Shown here in pieces: positions 63,226 to 64,000 of a DNA stretch of 64,000 nt (position 1 is the first letter of the stretch; every line of letters begins with the position of its first letter). Position numbers and translations under genes: made by a program. Source of the stretch: Flagellimonas oceani (lineage in GTDB: Bacteria; Bacteroidota; Bacteroidia; Flavobacteriales; Flavobacteriaceae); the NCBI RefSeq assembly GCF_011068285.1, contig NZ_CP049616.1:2026501-2090500 (forward strand). The letters run 5' to 3'. Below the pieces are notes generated by a model. The model saw only the letters and a program-made list of their open reading frames with translations. It was not told the origin of the DNA and did no database searches.

Positions 63226-63676
63226 GCTTCACCTTCACCGTCCACTCAAAATGAAAAGTGGACACTTCCACCCCATCTTGATTCACTCCCGTCGCTTTCA
63301 TCCAACACGTTTGTCCTTCGCCGGTTTCCACGGTTTTTTGGATGGCATCCGCAATCTGCTCACCATCCTCGCAGGTAAAATTGATGCGTCCGGTGGCTTT
63401 TTTGGTAAAGGTGGCTTTGTTGTTGGCCACGAGCATGGATACTTTTTTGCCGCTTTTCTGGATTTCGTTCATCACCAATGCACCCGTACTCAGCTCGGCG
63501 GCCATTCCTTGAACGGCCCAAAACATGGATTTAAACGGATTTTGGTTGATCCATTTATGCTTTACCGTGGTAATTGCTTTCTTCTCGTCAATATTCTTGA
63601 GCCGCACTCCGCACCACCACGCCGAAGGCAGCTTCATAAATGTAAACATATTGATTTTACTGGGTGTCAATGCCAT
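63218..63676 (-). CDS. DUF4442 domain protein (hot-dog fold thioesterase-like)
   Basis: A 152-residue protein resembling the DUF4442 family of hot-dog fold proteins: RLKNIDEKKAITTVKHKWINQNPFKSMFWAVQGMAAELSTGALVMNEIQKSGKKVSMLV. The family is related to PaaI-type thioesterases but the usual catalytic Asp/Glu is not obvious, so activity is uncertain. Its C-terminus overlaps a degenerate heptad array. It is divergent from the DUF4870 gene. Confidence 0.75.
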   Translation of the reverse strand: MALTPSKINMFTFMKLPSAWWCGVRLKNIDEKKAITTVKHKWINQNPFKSMFWAVQGMAAELSTGALVMNEIQKSGKKVSMLVANNKATFTKKATGRINFTCEDGEQIADAIQKTVETGEGQTCWMKATGVNQDGVEVSTFHFEWTVKVKPS

Positions 63677-63757
63677 AACTTGGGTTTGTTTGCCCTAAAA
63701 ATAGGTAAAAAGATGTTACCAATATTTGTTAATTATATGTTAAATTATAGTACTTTG

Positions 63758-63791
63758 TTTTGCATAGTACTGTCTTTTGGATATATATTTG
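63758..63791 (+). promoter_or_regulatory. Promoter of the DUF4870 gene, with a nearby direct repeat
   Basis: A -33 TTTTG (63758-63762) and an exact -7 TATATTTG (63784-63791) are 21 nt apart, the usual Bacteroidota spacing, 53 nt before the ATG at 63845. ATAGTACT occurs twice (63747-63754 and 63764-63771), one copy ahead of the -33 element and one between the boxes. Confidence 0.7.
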
Positions 63792-63844
63792 CATCGTAAG
63801 CTAATAGGTTAACCCCTTTACAATCAAAAAACAGCAATCAGAAA

Positions 63845-64000
63845 ATGGCAACTACAATCACCAAACACGAACGAAATTTATCCGCGATCATCCACGCGTC
63901 AATGTTCTCGAAGTACTTTATCCCTTTTGGGAATTTTATACTTCCACTGATTCTATGGACCGCCAACAAAAAAGAGCATGCGTTTGTCGATTACAACGGT
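63845..64000 (+). CDS. DUF4870 membrane protein, N-terminal part only
   Basis: The frame opens at ATG 63845 and runs to the right edge (52 codons). It reads MATTITKHERNLSAIIHASMFSKYF, then IPFGNFILPLILWTANKKEHAFVDYNG. The hydrophobic segment and the W-x-x-x-K-x-x-x-x-FVDxxG motif are typical of DUF4870 (Tic20-like) small membrane proteins, usually about 110-130 residues. The role is unknown. The rest lies beyond the window. Confidence 0.75.
   Translation, partial: MATTITKHERNLSAIIHASMFSKYFIPFGNFILPLILWTANKKEHAFVDYNG

Overview
The window looks like chromosomal DNA of a marine member of the Flavobacteriaceae (Bacteroidota), close to the Muricauda/Allomuricauda/Flagellimonas type. Reasons: Bacteroidota promoter elements (TAnnTTTG) occur upstream of several genes, Shine-Dalgarno sites are not evident, and the gene families are typical of the group: PorP/SprF, a TonB-dependent receptor with an N-terminal carboxypeptidase-like domain, 2TM-domain proteins with LytTR regulation, DUF2141, a LETM1-related protein, and a 3-hydroxyacyl-CoA dehydrogenase/enoyl-CoA hydratase fusion. 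I see no rRNA, tRNA, CRISPR array, phage or classical insertion sequence. About 90% of the window is coding, and both ends cut genes (an ABC exporter on the left, a DUF4870 membrane protein on the right).

Layout. 0-11 kb: ABC exporter tail, a BNR-type lipoprotein, an RsmB-like rRNA methyltransferase, an SDR oxidoreductase, an AraC regulator, an M20-type amidohydrolase, an unlisted 51-residue membrane protein, purL and a GNAT enzyme. 11-21.5 kb: fatty acid degradation: long-chain acyl-CoA synthetase, then a MarR regulator with a perfect 28-bp operator in front of an operon for the FadB-like fusion, thiolase and acyl-CoA dehydrogenase. Two small four-helix-bundle genes, each bracketed by heptanucleotide repeats, sit between the enzymes. 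A BspA/cadherin lipoprotein lies beside the regulator. 21.5-31.3 kb: trehalose metabolism (GH15 enzyme divergent from an OtsA-OtsB fusion), followed by a tight run of a propeller/SnoaL protein, TMEM175 channel, M28 and M1 peptidases and a YdeI-like protein. 31-42 kb: MFS transporter, large BNR protein, S9 peptidase, DUF2490, Cu/Zn SOD, a YjdI/YjdJ pair, ECF sigma and anti-sigma factors, CorA and MscS.

43-50.4 kb is a signalling region: TPR protein, LytS-like histidine kinase ending in a 2TM domain, five tandem stand-alone 2TM proteins and a LytTR response regulator. 50-57.6 kb: PaiB-like protein, orphan PorP/SprF, GNAT, lipoprotein, DoxX and a TonB-dependent receptor. 57.6-64 kb: DUF2141, OxyR, a PBP4-type carboxypeptidase, Nudix, DUF2461, AIM24 and DUF4442 proteins, with a repeat-rich gap near 62.2 kb.

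Two observations go beyond ordinary annotation. First, three promoters (TPR-kinase operon, 2TM-LytTR operon, TonB-dependent receptor) share a LytTR-type direct repeat with 21-bp period, each placed exactly 33 nt upstream of a -7 box. This points to an autoregulated circuit that also controls an outer-membrane receptor. Second, heptanucleotide-periodic DNA brackets both four-helix-bundle genes in inverted orientation and recurs elsewhere as bare arrays, suggesting an undescribed small mobile or repeat-associated element.
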